A stretch of DNA of 64,000 bases. It comes from Clostridium lentum (GTDB lineage: Bacteria > Bacillota > Clostridia > Clostridiales > Clostridiaceae). How positions within the stretch are numbered: the first letter of the stretch is position 1; each line of letters begins with the position of its first letter. The translations under genes were made by a program, and so were the position numbers. Under the pieces are notes generated by a model that was not told where the DNA came from, made no database searches, and saw only the letters and a list, made by a program, of their open reading frames with translations. The DNA lies in NCBI RefSeq assembly GCF_014287815.1, contig NZ_JACOOQ010000001.1, forward strand, positions 248,001 through 312,000. Direction: 5' to 3'. Positions 43,712 to 51,565 of this stretch are shown in pieces.

Positions 43712-44539
43712 TTGAGTTTTGAGTATTTGAACTTTAAGTCTATATTAAATGAGCATGAGGAAGTGTTGCAAGAAGATGTATGCTTTGTTTTTTATGAAGG
43801 ACAATTAATAGTTAAGTTTAATGCTAATGAAATAAATATTCCTAGGAGAAGGGAAATAGAAGAATTAGGTTTAACTATTAATAAAGAGTATTGCTTTGGT
43901 GAATTTAATATAGGCAAATGTTACATAGTTGAATGTGAAGACATAAAAAGACTGCCAATGAACTTTCAAATTATATCGTTATATCAATTAGGACAAATTG
44001 TAGATGAAGAAATTTTCTTAATAGCAGGAAGGGCTAATCATTTATTAAACTGGGATAATAGCCATAAATACTGCAGTAGATGTGGTTCGCCAAATATAAA
44101 TAAAGAGGATGAAAGAGCTAAAGTTTGCACAAAATGTGGGACAGTAACATATCCAGTTATATGTCCAGCTATAATAGTAGCTATTACTAGAGGTGATGAA
44201 ATACTTTTAGCACATAATAAAAATTTTGAAGATAATATGTACAGTATAATTGCTGGTTTTGTAGATGCTGGCGAAGATTTAGAAAGTACTGTGAAAAGAG
44301 AAGTTTTGGAAGAAGTAGGAATTAAGATAAAGAATATTAAATATTATGGAAATCAAACATGGGCTTTTCCTAATTCATTAATGATAGGGTTCTTTGCTGA
44401 ATATGAAAGTGGAGAAATAAAGGTAGATGGCAAAGAGATACTGGATGCAGCATGGTTTAAGAAAGATAATTTACCTAATCTACCAAAGAAGATGTCCATT
44501 GCAAGAAAAATGATAAATAATTTTATAGAAAATAAATAA
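43712..44539 (+). CDS. nudC: NAD(+)/NADH pyrophosphatase (Nudix, NudC type)
   Basis: The 275-aa protein has a divergent N-terminal domain and a zinc ribbon with four cysteines (YCSRCGSPN...VCTKCGTVTYP). A Nudix box follows (GFVDAGEDLESTVKREVLEEVG) and then the NADH pyrophosphatase tail NQTWAFPNSLM, matching the SQPWPFPxS motif. It splits NAD(H) to NMN(H) and AMP; NudC enzymes also remove NAD caps from RNA. The start is TTG 43712, preceded by GGGGGAGGT. Confidence 0.92.
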   Translation: MSFEYLNFKSILNEHEEVLQEDVCFVFYEGQLIVKFNANEINIPRRREIEELGLTINKEYCFGEFNIGKCYIVECEDIKRLPMNFQIISLYQLGQIVDEEIFLIAGRANHLLNWDNSHKYCSRCGSPNINKEDERAKVCTKCGTVTYPVICPAIIVAITRGDEILLAHNKNFEDNMYSIIAGFVDAGEDLESTVKREVLEEVGIKIKNIKYYGNQTWAFPNSLMIGFFAEYESGEIKVDGKEILDAAWFKKDNLPNLPKKMSIARKMINNFIENK

Positions 44540-44593
44540 TAAAGAAGAGCTACTTAATGGTTAATATCATTAATGTAAAAATTTTATGATAGG

Positions 44594-44693
44594 TATTTTC
44601 GCTTTTAATATTTAATGGTATAATCATATTCTAGTCATTCCTTATGTGATGTATTTTGGTTTTTAGCGAAAGTATTATATCACAAAAGAATGA
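44594..44693 (+). ncRNA. Candidate structured RNA or large intergenic hairpin
   Basis: TCATTC-CTTATGTGAT (44635-44650) pairs with ATCACA-AAAGAATGA (44679-44693) with one bulge, followed by TTTTATTT. A competing 10-base pairing, TATTTTCGCT (44594-44603) with AGCGAAAGTA (44665-44674), overlaps it. TATAAT at 44619-44624 could start a short transcript. No known RNA family is recognised. Confidence 0.3.
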
Positions 44694-45038
44694 TTTTATT
44701 TATGTTTGATGCCTTGCTTGGACAAGCTTCATTGTGTGGGAAATTTTACTATTAAACTCTCTTTTGATATCATTGCATTCATAATACTTTCTAAGTGTTT
44801 TAACTGTAACTTAACTAGATATAAATCAAAATTTAATTGTTTAAAAAATTTGTATAATGATAATTTATCTGATATAATTGTATCTTGAAACATTTATGTA
44901 TAGCTACTTGCTGTCATTGTTGTGTGTAAACTTAGTTATAGCAATAGTTTATCATAAATGTTTTTTATTTTATCTATTTGTAAAATTATTCAAGTGTTTT
45001 TGCATTATTATAGAAAATAAATATACATTACAATTTAT

Positions 45039-45068
45039 TTGACAAAAAAATATATAAAATGAGATAAT
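45039..45068 (+). promoter_or_regulatory. Promoter of the glycosyltransferase gene
   Basis: TTGACA (45039-45044), an 18-base spacer and GATAAT (45063-45068) lie about 30 bases before ATG 45098. Confidence 0.6.
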
Positions 45069-45097
45069 ATGACTTGTGTCGAAATATAGGAGGAGTT

Positions 45098-46345
45098 ATG
45101 TATAATTTTATAATAATTTTCAATAAAATAATGTTATTTTTATTTTTAACACTATACTCATATCAAATTTTTTATGCCATTATAGGTGTTTTAAAGAAAA
45201 GTAAAAATTTTAAAACAGATGTTAAAAATAGATATGCAGTTATAATAAGTGCTAGAAATGAAAGAGTTGTAATAGGTCAATTGTTACAAAGTATTAAAAA
45301 TCAAAATTATCCAAGCCAATTGATAGATATATTTGTGGTAGCTGATAATTGTTCAGATGATACTGCACAAATTGCTAGAGAAGCAGGTGCTATTGTTTAT
45401 GAAAGAAATAATAAAAAGTTAGTTGGTAAAGGATATGCTTTAGATTATATTTTTAAAATAATAATGAGAGATTATAAAGAAAAAGAGTATAAAGGCTATT
45501 TTATTTTTGATGCAGATAATATTTTAGATAATAATTATATTTTAGAAATGAATAAGGTGTTTAATAATGGGTATAAAGCAATAACTAGTTATAGAAATTC
45601 AAAGAATTTTAATTCAAATTGGATTTCAGCAGGATATGCATTGTGGTTCTTACGTGAATCTAAATATCTTAATAATTCAAGAATGATTTTAAATACAAGT
45701 TGTACTATATCAGGTACTGGATTTTTAATAAGCCATGAAATAATAAAAAAGAATAATGGATGGAAATATCATTTGCTTACTGAAGATTTAGAATTTTCAA
45801 TGGATATTGTATTAAATAATGAAAAAATAGGATATTGTCATAAAGCGAAATTTTATGATGAGCAACCTTGTACTTTCAAGCAATCTTGGAATCAAAGACT
45901 ACGTTGGTCTAAAGGATTTTATCAGGTGTTTAAGAAAGATGGATGGAATTTATTTATAAATATATTTAAAAATAAATCTTTTTCATCCTTTGATATGTTG
46001 ATGACTATAGCACCAGCTATGTTTATTTCTTTACTAGGATTGCTAGTTAATTTTACAGTATTTATAATATCTATATTAAATAAGACTGATATGTTATTAG
46101 TACATCAAGCTACATTAAGTATAATATTCACTATTTTTAATTATTATTTAACATTATTTGCTTTTGGTGCATTAACAACAATAACTGAATGGAAAGAAAT
46201 TAGAGCTACAGCTTTTGAAAAAATACTATATACTTTTACTTTCCCTTTATTTATTGCAACATATATACCAATAGCAATAGTTGCTTTATTTAAAAAGGTT
46301 GAATGGAAACCGATAGAACACACAATAATAATAGAAAATACATAA
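45098..46345 (+). CDS. Family 2 glycosyltransferase, membrane-bound
   Basis: The 415-aa processive-type GT2 enzyme has one N-terminal membrane segment (IMLFLFLTLYSYQIFYAIIG) and a cytoplasmic GT-A domain. Motifs are VIISARNERVVIGQLL, VVADNCSDDTA, FDADN (DxD), TEDLEFS and QRLRW (QxxRW). Two or three C-terminal membrane segments follow. This layout is shared by cellulose/hyaluronan/poly-GlcNAc synthase-like enzymes. The product is unknown and no other polysaccharide genes are adjacent. ATG 45098 follows GGAGGAG; TTG 45074 upstream is less likely. Confidence 0.88.
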   Translation: MYNFIIIFNKIMLFLFLTLYSYQIFYAIIGVLKKSKNFKTDVKNRYAVIISARNERVVIGQLLQSIKNQNYPSQLIDIFVVADNCSDDTAQIAREAGAIVYERNNKKLVGKGYALDYIFKIIMRDYKEKEYKGYFIFDADNILDNNYILEMNKVFNNGYKAITSYRNSKNFNSNWISAGYALWFLRESKYLNNSRMILNTSCTISGTGFLISHEIIKKNNGWKYHLLTEDLEFSMDIVLNNEKIGYCHKAKFYDEQPCTFKQSWNQRLRWSKGFYQVFKKDGWNLFINIFKNKSFSSFDMLMTIAPAMFISLLGLLVNFTVFIISILNKTDMLLVHQATLSIIFTIFNYYLTLFAFGALTTITEWKEIRATAFEKILYTFTFPLFIATYIPIAIVALFKKVEWKPIEHTIIIENT

Positions 46346-46349
46346 TAAG

Positions 46350-46379
46350 AAAGAGCTGCCATTAAGCAGCTCTTTTAAT
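46350..46379. terminator. Bidirectional terminator between glycosyltransferase and fba
   Basis: AAAGAGCTGC (46350-46359) pairs perfectly with GCAGCTCTTT (46366-46375) around 6 bases, with T/A runs outside on both sides. Confidence 0.9.
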
Positions 46380-46388
46380 GTGGAAAAA

Positions 46389-47252
46389 TTAAGCTTTGTT
46401 AATTGATCCGAATAATTCCATTTTTTCTTTAACTGTAGCTTTGATAGCTTCGAATCCAGGATTTAATAATTTTCTTGGGTCAAATCCTTTTCCTTCTAAG
46501 TCTTTACCAGCTTCTACATATTTTCTAGTAGCTTCTTGGAATGCTAATTGACATTCAGTGTTAACGTTGATTTTAGAAACTCCTAAAGATATAGCTTTTT
46601 TGATCATATCTTCTGGAATTCCAGTTCCTCCGTGTAATACTAATGGCATATTTCCGCAAGCTGTATTGATTTCTTCTAAAGCATCAAAAGCAAGTCCTTG
46701 CCAGTTTGATGGGTATTTTCCGTGGATGTTTCCGATACCAGCTGCTAACATAGTAACTCCTAAATCAGCAATTGATTTACATTCTTGAGCGTCAGCAACT
46801 TCACCTTTACCAACAACACCGTCTTCTTCTCCACCAATTGATCCAACTTCTGCTTCTAAAGATAATCCTCTTTCAGAAGTAACTTTTACTAATTCTTGAG
46901 TCTTTTCGATGTTTTCTGCTATTGGGTAGTGAGATCCATCGAACATAACTGAAGAGAATCCAGCTTCCATAGCTTTGTAGCATCCTTCGTAGCTACCGTG
47001 GTCTAAGTGTAAAGCAACTGGAACCGTTATGTTTAATTCTTCTAACATTCCGTTAACCATACCAACTATTGTTTTGTAACCACACATATATTTTCCAGCA
47101 CCTTCAGATACTCCTAAGATTACTGGTGAGTTATTTTCTTGAGCTGTTAATAATATTGCTTTTGTCCATTCTAAGTTATTAATGTTGAATTGACCAACAG
47201 CATATTTACCTTCTCTTGCTTTGTTTAACATTTCTTTAGCTGAAACTAACAT
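46389..47252 (-). CDS. fba: Fructose-1,6-bisphosphate aldolase, class II
   Basis: The 287-aa zinc-dependent glycolytic aldolase. It shows HLDHG with catalytic D84 and zinc ligand H85, EVGSIGGEEDGV, GNIHGKYP and LVLHGGTGIPE. GGAGGT precedes ATG 47252. Codon use is strongly biased (GAA, GCT, AAC), as expected for a highly expressed gene. It is monocistronic. Confidence 0.96.
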   Translation of the reverse strand: MLVSAKEMLNKAREGKYAVGQFNINNLEWTKAILLTAQENNSPVILGVSEGAGKYMCGYKTIVGMVNGMLEELNITVPVALHLDHGSYEGCYKAMEAGFSSVMFDGSHYPIAENIEKTQELVKVTSERGLSLEAEVGSIGGEEDGVVGKGEVADAQECKSIADLGVTMLAAGIGNIHGKYPSNWQGLAFDALEEINTACGNMPLVLHGGTGIPEDMIKKAISLGVSKINVNTECQLAFQEATRKYVEAGKDLEGKGFDPRKLLNPGFEAIKATVKEKMELFGSINKA

Positions 47253-47283
47253 GGCAATACCTCCGTGTACTTTAAATATTAAT

Positions 47284-47319
47284 GGAGAATTAATCTAACT
47301 TATGTATACAAAATTCTCC
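47284..47319 (-). promoter_or_regulatory. Inverted repeat in the fba leader
   Basis: GGAGAATT (47284-47291) and AATTCTCC (47312-47319) form 8-base arms around 20 bases in the region between a TATAAT (47333-47328, minus strand) and the fba ribosome site. It could stabilise the mRNA; no regulator is known. Confidence 0.35.
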
Positions 47320-47461
47320 TAAAGTTTATTATACCCTAAATATACAGGAAAGAAAACATAAAATAACAAAAATTAGCTGTTATATAGTATGAATTGTGGA
47401 CAATACTAGATTAAATGATTAAAATTTAATTATAATAAAATATAAAAAGGGGAGAAAAGTT

Positions 47462-48298
47462 ATGTTAGCAGATTTACATATGCATAGTTATTATTCAGAT
47501 GGGACAATGTCTCCAAGAGAAATAGTGGAGGATGCAAAAAAAAGAAATGTTCAATTAATAGCAATTACTGATCATAATGTTTTAGATTCATATACGGAGC
47601 TTAAAGAAGCAGCTGAAGAATTTGGTATTAATGTTATTAGAGGAGTAGAAATAGATGCAAGATTTGAAGATATAGTAGTACATATCTTAGCATATAACTT
47701 TCAGGATAATGAGAAGTTATTTAATTTAGTTCATAAAGCAAAAAATGAATTATTACAAACGAGTATTGAGCTTATAAAGAGAATGGAAAATGATTATGAA
47801 AATATAAGCAGTGAAGATTATGAAGCATATGATTATGATAGAAGAAAAGGAGGCTGGAAGGGAATTCATTATTTATTTGACAGAGGTATAACTAGTGAAT
47901 TGTTCGAAGGTGTAAAATATTATGGACAATATAAATGTGGGCATGAGTATTTTGATTATCCAACTGTTGAAGAAGTGATAGACGCTGTTCATGAAGCTAA
48001 TGGATATGTAGTTTTAGCACATCCATGTAATTATTATAAAAATAATACTAAAGAAGAGGTATTAGAAAAGTTAGAGAAGTTTAAAAGTATAGGTATTGAT
48101 GGAGTTGAATGTTATTACCCTGCCAATAGTGAGATGATGACAGAAACTTGTATAGAATTTTGTAAGAATAATAATATGATTATAACCGTAGGTTCAGATA
48201 GCCATGGAGATTTTGGAGCTGTAAGTAAGGGCATTGAATACTATATAGGAGCAGTTAAGAAAGATAGTTCTGAATTAAATTTAAAAGATATGATTTAA
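47462..48298 (+). CDS. PHP-domain phosphoesterase
   Basis: A 278-aa metal-dependent PHP protein with the N-terminal DLHMHSYYSDGTMSPREIV, AITDHNVLDS, GVEID, VVLAHPCNYY and GSDSHGDFG. These supply the histidines and aspartates of a trinuclear metal site. Stand-alone members of this type include nucleoside 3',5'-bisphosphate phosphatases and oligoribonucleases; which one cannot be told here. GGGGAG precedes ATG 47462. Confidence 0.88.
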   Translation: MLADLHMHSYYSDGTMSPREIVEDAKKRNVQLIAITDHNVLDSYTELKEAAEEFGINVIRGVEIDARFEDIVVHILAYNFQDNEKLFNLVHKAKNELLQTSIELIKRMENDYENISSEDYEAYDYDRRKGGWKGIHYLFDRGITSELFEGVKYYGQYKCGHEYFDYPTVEEVIDAVHEANGYVVLAHPCNYYKNNTKEEVLEKLEKFKSIGIDGVECYYPANSEMMTETCIEFCKNNNMIITVGSDSHGDFGAVSKGIEYYIGAVKKDSSELNLKDMI

Positions 48299-48434
48299 TG
48301 GAAAGAATATACATTTTAGGTAATTTTATTAATAGATTAGAGGACAAGAATCTAGAGTTTACAAAGATACTAGTATAAAAATTTTATGCAGTGAAATTTA
48401 TTATAATAACAAAGTAAAAACTTGATATAGTAAG

Positions 48435-48476
48435 CACCCTTTAACACTATAATATGTTATAAGGGTGTTTATTTTA
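48435..48476 (+). terminator. Terminator after the PHP gene
   Basis: CACCCTT (48435-48441) pairs with AAGGGTG (48461-48467), and an inner TAAC/GTTA continues the stem; TTTATTTTA follows. Confidence 0.65.
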
Positions 48477-48495
48477 TAAAGAGGGTGGTTAGAAA

Positions 48496-49260
48496 ATGAT
48501 AAGAGCTGCTATAATTTATTTTTCAGGTACAGGCAACACAAAATTTGTAGCATGTAATATGAAAAAAAAGTTGGAAGAGAAGAATATATATACAGATTTG
48601 ATAAACATTGAAGAAGATACTGTACTTCCATGTAATTATAAATATATAGTTATAGGGGGTCCTATATATGTTGATTTATATCCAGATATATTAGTTAACT
48701 ATATAAGGAAGAATTTATATGGATATACAGGTAGGTGCATGTTATTTTCCACTCAATCCTCCAATGAGCCATCATCGGCTTTTCAAGATGTTTTAAATAG
48801 AGCTTCTTTTCTTAATGTGAAATACTGCCAATTTGTACAGATGCCTAATAATTTTTATAACTTTATGTTTAAAAAGACACCTAAGGATGAAGAAGAAAAA
48901 CGGATAAAAGATGCTATTAAGGTGGGAAGTAAAGCTATAGAAGATTTTTTAAGTGGTGAAGAAAAAATATATCATACAAATTTTTTAAAAGTAGATTTTG
49001 TAAGAGCAGTCTATAAAATATTTTATCCCTATATCACAAAAAGATTAATAAAAAATATAGAAGTTGATTTGAAAAAATGTATTCATTGCAGGATGTGCGA
49101 AATTAGATGTCCAAGAAAAAGTATTCATATAAGCAATAAAGTAAGATTTAATGATAAATGCTTATTATGCCAAAGGTGTATGAATAGTTGTCCAAGAAAT
49201 GCATTTTTATATAAGAAGAAAGTTTATGATAAATATGAACCTAATTTCAAAAAGTATTAA
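48496..49260 (+). CDS. EFR1-family ferredoxin (flavodoxin plus 2x4Fe-4S)
   Basis: The 254-aa protein has an N-terminal flavodoxin-like domain (FSGTGNTKFVA FMN loop; IGGPIYVDLYP). Its C-terminal ferredoxin module carries CIHCRMCEIRCPR and CLLCQRCMNSCPR. It is likely a cytoplasmic electron carrier or reductase of anaerobes. GAGGGTGG precedes ATG 48496. It is a single gene. Confidence 0.92.
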   Translation: MIRAAIIYFSGTGNTKFVACNMKKKLEEKNIYTDLINIEEDTVLPCNYKYIVIGGPIYVDLYPDILVNYIRKNLYGYTGRCMLFSTQSSNEPSSAFQDVLNRASFLNVKYCQFVQMPNNFYNFMFKKTPKDEEEKRIKDAIKVGSKAIEDFLSGEEKIYHTNFLKVDFVRAVYKIFYPYITKRLIKNIEVDLKKCIHCRMCEIRCPRKSIHISNKVRFNDKCLLCQRCMNSCPRNAFLYKKKVYDKYEPNFKKY

Positions 49261-49286
49261 TAAAAAATATAAGTTACTAAGAAATT

Positions 49287-49319
49287 AAGAGGGATACATT
49301 AAGTTTATGTATCTCTCTT
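49287..49319. terminator. Stem-loop between convergent EFR1 and deoR-type genes
   Basis: A 13-base-pair stem with one G-U pair (49287-49299 with 49307-49319) has a 7-base loop. The flanking T-runs are weak, so termination efficiency is uncertain. Confidence 0.55.
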
Positions 49320-49339
49320 AATATAAAGTCTATAATATA

Positions 49340-50104
49340 TTAAATTAAAGTAATGTAAGCTTCACCAAGTAATTTAAGTATTGATTTTTCAGGTTGACTT
49401 TCTGTTATTATGGCATTAAAGTCAGAAATATTTGCAAAGATAAAACTGCCAGTAGTTTGGAATTTTTCATTTAATGTTACGATATAAAGTTCTTTAGAAA
49501 TACTCATTATGGCACTTTTAGTATAAGCATCTTCTGAAAGAGCTGTACTGACAACACCATCAGCTAGGCTTATACCTGTACATCCAATAAAAGCTTTTGT
49601 ACATCGATATTGTTTGATTTGTGCAATAGAATGAGAACCAATACTTCCACCAACAAATGGATTGTAGTCACCACCAATAAAAATAAAGTTTGTTTTACAG
49701 TTTTCAGGTATAAGTGATGATATTTCAAGCATATTTGTAATTAATGTTACATCTTTGTTGTTTTTTACAATTAATTTAGCAATCATATAGGAAGCAGTAG
49801 AGGCATCTAGAAAGATGGTATCTTTATCAGTAATTTCATTATAGGCTTTAATGGCTAACTTTTCTTTTAAATCTATGTTTTTAGAAACTCTCTTGTTAAA
49901 TGATTCTACATTTGAATAGGAGTGTTTTATATTAATGGCACCACCATAGGTGCGCTGCAATAAATTTTTCTTTTCTAAAAATTGTAGATCTTTTCTAATC
50001 ATGCTTTCGCTGACATTAAACTCTTTACTTAAATCTTTCACTAGAACTTTACCGTTGTTATTTAATAAATTTAAAATATGTTCATGACGTTCCTCAGTAA
50101 ACAT
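49340..50104 (-). CDS. DeoR-family transcriptional regulator
   Basis: The 254-aa protein has an N-terminal winged HTH (EERHEHILNLLNNNGKVLVKDLSKEFNVSESMIRKDLQFLE over residues 4-45, then LLQRTYGGA). A sugar-phosphate-sensing DeoR domain follows (KDTIFLDASTASYMIAKL, TLITNMLEI, GGDYNPFVGGSIG). The start is ATG 50104, 9 bases after AAGGGG. The frame extends upstream to 50167 but without a ribosome site. It is divergent from a small, apparently decayed transcription unit, and no sugar operon is adjacent, so its target seems to be missing or elsewhere. Confidence 0.9.
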   Translation of the reverse strand: MFTEERHEHILNLLNNNGKVLVKDLSKEFNVSESMIRKDLQFLEKKNLLQRTYGGAINIKHSYSNVESFNKRVSKNIDLKEKLAIKAYNEITDKDTIFLDASTASYMIAKLIVKNNKDVTLITNMLEISSLIPENCKTNFIFIGGDYNPFVGGSIGSHSIAQIKQYRCTKAFIGCTGISLADGVVSTALSEDAYTKSAIMSISKELYIVTLNEKFQTTGSFIFANISDFNAIITESQPEKSILKLLGEAYITLI

Positions 50105-50167
50105 TATATGCAGCCCCTTATTAATATTATTTATTATCATTATATTATAAAAAAAATGGGAGTTCAA

Positions 50168-50232
50168 TTGACTAAGTAGAATAAATAGTATAAAATGATA
50201 ATAAATGATAGTAAATAATAGTAAATGATAAA
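50168..50232 (+). promoter_or_regulatory. Promoter and four tandem 10-bp operator-like repeats
   Basis: TTGACT (50168-50173) and TATAAA (50189-50194, spacer 15) may form a promoter. Immediately after come four direct 10-base units, AAATGATAAT, AAATGATAGT, AAATAATAGT and AAATGATAAA (50193-50232). They present the same helix face. DeoR-family repressors bind direct repeats, and the divergent gene encodes one. A related ATGATAATAAATAAT word on the minus strand near 50130-50150 would allow autoregulation. Confidence 0.5.
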
Positions 50233-50244
50233 GAGGGAGAATAT

Positions 50245-50358
50245 ATGAAGAAGATAGTTTTTATGAGAAGGTTGGTGTGAATAGTCAATTAATTTTATCA
50301 GAATATGATTTATTGTTAATAAGGAAAGTAGGTAGAAATAAGTCTATCTACTTTTTTG
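50245..50358 (+). pseudogene. Decayed gene or short transcript downstream of DeoR operator
   Basis: A good ribosome site (GAGGGAGA) precedes ATG 50245, but that frame stops after 11 codons (TGA 50278-50280). Another frame stays open from 50247 past the terminator to about base 50415. This looks like the start of a deleted DeoR target. No family is recognisable, and a small RNA is the alternative. Confidence 0.35.
50325..50358 (+). terminator. Terminator of the short DeoR-linked transcript
   Basis: AAAGTAGGTAGA (50325-50336) pairs with TCTATCTACTTT (50343-50354), one G-U pair and a 6-base loop, then TTT. Confidence 0.8.
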
Positions 50359-50493
50359 ATTTTATAAATATGCTGAACAATTATTATGTGAAAAGAAATA
50401 TAAGTCTATAAAATTTTCAAAACTAGTTTTAAAATGGAATAAAATGGATATAATTTACAGTAAAGAATAATTGTTAATTAAGGAGTGTATTTT

Positions 50494-51072
50494 ATGAGGT
50501 TAAAAGGGACAAGAACCGCTGAAAATTTATTAAAATCATTTGCAGGAGAATCACAAGCTAGGATGAGATATACTTATTATTCAAGCTTAGCTAAAAAAGA
50601 AGGTTATGTGGAAATTGCTAATATTTTAATGGAAATAGCAGAGCAAGAAAAAGAGCATGCCAAGAGATTTTATAAATTCTTAAAAGAAGATTTTAAAGAT
50701 GAGGGCATTGAGATAACATCTACTTATCCAGTATCATATCATGACAATACTCTAGATAATTTAAAAGCTGCAGCATCAGGGGAAAATGAAGAGTGGACAA
50801 TTCTTTATCCAGAGTTTGCTAGGCAAGCTAGAGAAGAAGGATTTTCAGCCATTGCTGCAGCTTATGAAAGAATAGCAGAGGTAGAAAAGAATCATGAAAA
50901 GAGATATGAAAAGCTAATTAATAACTTGCAAAATCATACTGTTTTTAAGAAAGAAGAATCAGTGCTATGGATGTGTACTAATTGCGGATACATCTATGAA
51001 GGGAAAGAAGCACCAAAGTCGTGTCCAGCATGCTTACACCCACAAGGATACTTTAAAGTTTATAATGAATAA
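50494..51072 (+). CDS. rbr: Rubrerythrin (classical domain order)
   Basis: The 192-aa peroxidase has an N-terminal diiron ferritin-like domain (NLLKSFAGESQARMRYTYY; EIAEQEKEHAKRF; EEGFSAIAAAYERIAEVEKNHEKRY). A C-terminal rubredoxin domain follows (WMCTNCGYIYEG, SCPACLHPQGYF). It reduces hydrogen peroxide in the cytoplasm. Domain order is opposite to the protein at 1342. ATG 50494 follows AGGAGTG by 7 bases; GTG 50485 overlaps that site. Confidence 0.95.
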   Translation: MRLKGTRTAENLLKSFAGESQARMRYTYYSSLAKKEGYVEIANILMEIAEQEKEHAKRFYKFLKEDFKDEGIEITSTYPVSYHDNTLDNLKAAASGENEEWTILYPEFARQAREEGFSAIAAAYERIAEVEKNHEKRYEKLINNLQNHTVFKKEESVLWMCTNCGYIYEGKEAPKSCPACLHPQGYFKVYNE

Positions 51073-51085
51073 TTATAAATTAATG

Positions 51086-51194
51086 ATGAATTATGAATGA
51101 CAAAACTCACAGAGCTTTTAAATTATATTTTTTAAACTCCCCTAGGGGAGTTTATTACTTAAATTTATCATTTAAATATAAGTTCATAATTCAT
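51086..51194. repeat. Palindromic intergenic element with central GC-rich hairpin
   Basis: Outer arms ATGAATTATGAA (51086-51097) and TTCATAATTCAT (51183-51194) enclose a perfect 20-base palindrome, AAACTCCCCTAGGGGAGTTT (51134-51153). That palindrome can act as the rubrerythrin terminator (TTTATTA follows). The arm style is like that at 39552-39682. Confidence 0.6.
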
Positions 51195-51202
51195 GAACTA
51201 TT

Positions 51203-51238
51203 TTATTTCAATAAAAATCCATTGTTGATTCCAGCCAT
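51203..51238 (-). CDS. Tiny ORF (11 codons), coupled
   Basis: It encodes MAGINNGFLLK. AAGGAG (51252-51247) lies 8 bases before ATG 51238 and overlaps the end of the upstream tiny ORF, so translation would be coupled. No family is recognised. The strong site and exact spacing are the only evidence that it is expressed. Confidence 0.35.
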   Translation of the reverse strand: MAGINNGFLLK

Positions 51239-51243
51239 TATTA

Positions 51244-51327
51244 TCACTCCTTGGAAAAGTTTACATTAGTACAAAGAAAAAAGCTAGTTAAAGTAAGAAA
51301 CAATAATTTTGAAATTTTATTAACCAT
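51244..51327 (-). CDS. Tiny ORF (27 codons), hydrophobic peptide
   Basis: It starts MVNKISKLLFLTLTSFF and ends TNVNFSKE with one Cys between: a basic N-terminus, a hydrophobic core and a polar tail, like a small membrane or exported peptide. AGGAGG (51339-51334) lies 6 bases before ATG 51327. A 7-1-7 palindrome lies just upstream. A leader or signalling peptide is possible; nothing in the sequence proves it. Confidence 0.42.
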   Translation of the reverse strand: MVNKISKLLFLTLTSFFLCTNVNFSKE

Positions 51328-51351
51328 AAAAAACCTCCTATAAAGTATGCA

Positions 51352-51366
51352 TTACAATAATTGTAA
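51352..51366 (-). promoter_or_regulatory. PerR/Fur-type 7-1-7 box upstream of tiny ORFs
   Basis: TTACAAT-A-ATTGTAA is a perfect 7-1-7 palindrome differing from the PerR consensus TTATAATNATTATAA at one base per arm. It overlaps a possible -10 (TACAAT on the minus strand) of the tiny ORF pair and lies about 130 bases downstream of no other start. It could also affect the divergent nitroreductase gene, about 200 bases away. Confidence 0.5.
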
Positions 51367-51565
51367 AATGGAAGTTATGAAAAAATTGTAATTATTTATA
51401 AAAATAGTTTTAAAATAACTCTAAAGAAGTTTGTAATTAATGCTCAATGATAAATTAATAATTATCAAATATAAAATGCACTATTATAGATGTTATTATA
51501 AATTTGTTAATTATGTGAAAATAGTATAAAATTAATGATAATATTATTATGAAGGAGCAGGTTTA

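Larger units (their letters stand above)
44540..45097. other. Long intergenic region with structured segment
   Basis: This 558-base stretch has no gene I can support. A 60-codon frame at 44706-44888 lacks a ribosome site and family features. It contains the hairpin segment at 44594-44693 and the glycosyltransferase promoter at 45039-45068; the rest is AT-rich and may be decayed sequence. Confidence 0.5.
50105..50493. other. Intergenic region between deoR-type gene and rubrerythrin
   Basis: This 389-base region contains an operator-like repeat (50193-50232), a small orphan frame and a terminator (50325-50358). The rubrerythrin leader has TATAAT at 50449-50454 but a weak -35. Confidence 0.55.
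51073..51565. other. Intergenic region with palindromic element and tiny minus-strand ORFs
   Basis: This 493-base region holds a 109-base palindromic element (51086-51194), two very short minus-strand ORFs (51203-51327) with strong ribosome sites and a PerR-like box (51352-51366). The nitroreductase leader occupies the rest. Confidence 0.6.

Noticed and set aside
44706-44888. A 60-codon open frame on the plus strand in the NudC-glycosyltransferase gap
   Set aside because: No ribosome site, no recognisable domain, unusual codon pattern (many Cys, Ser, Phe) and a position inside decayed-looking AT-rich sequence.
50193-50232. CRISPR array
   Set aside because: The four 10-base units are contiguous with no spacers; the GRAE repeat at 26089-26172 is likewise coding and has no spacers. 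There are no cas genes in the window.
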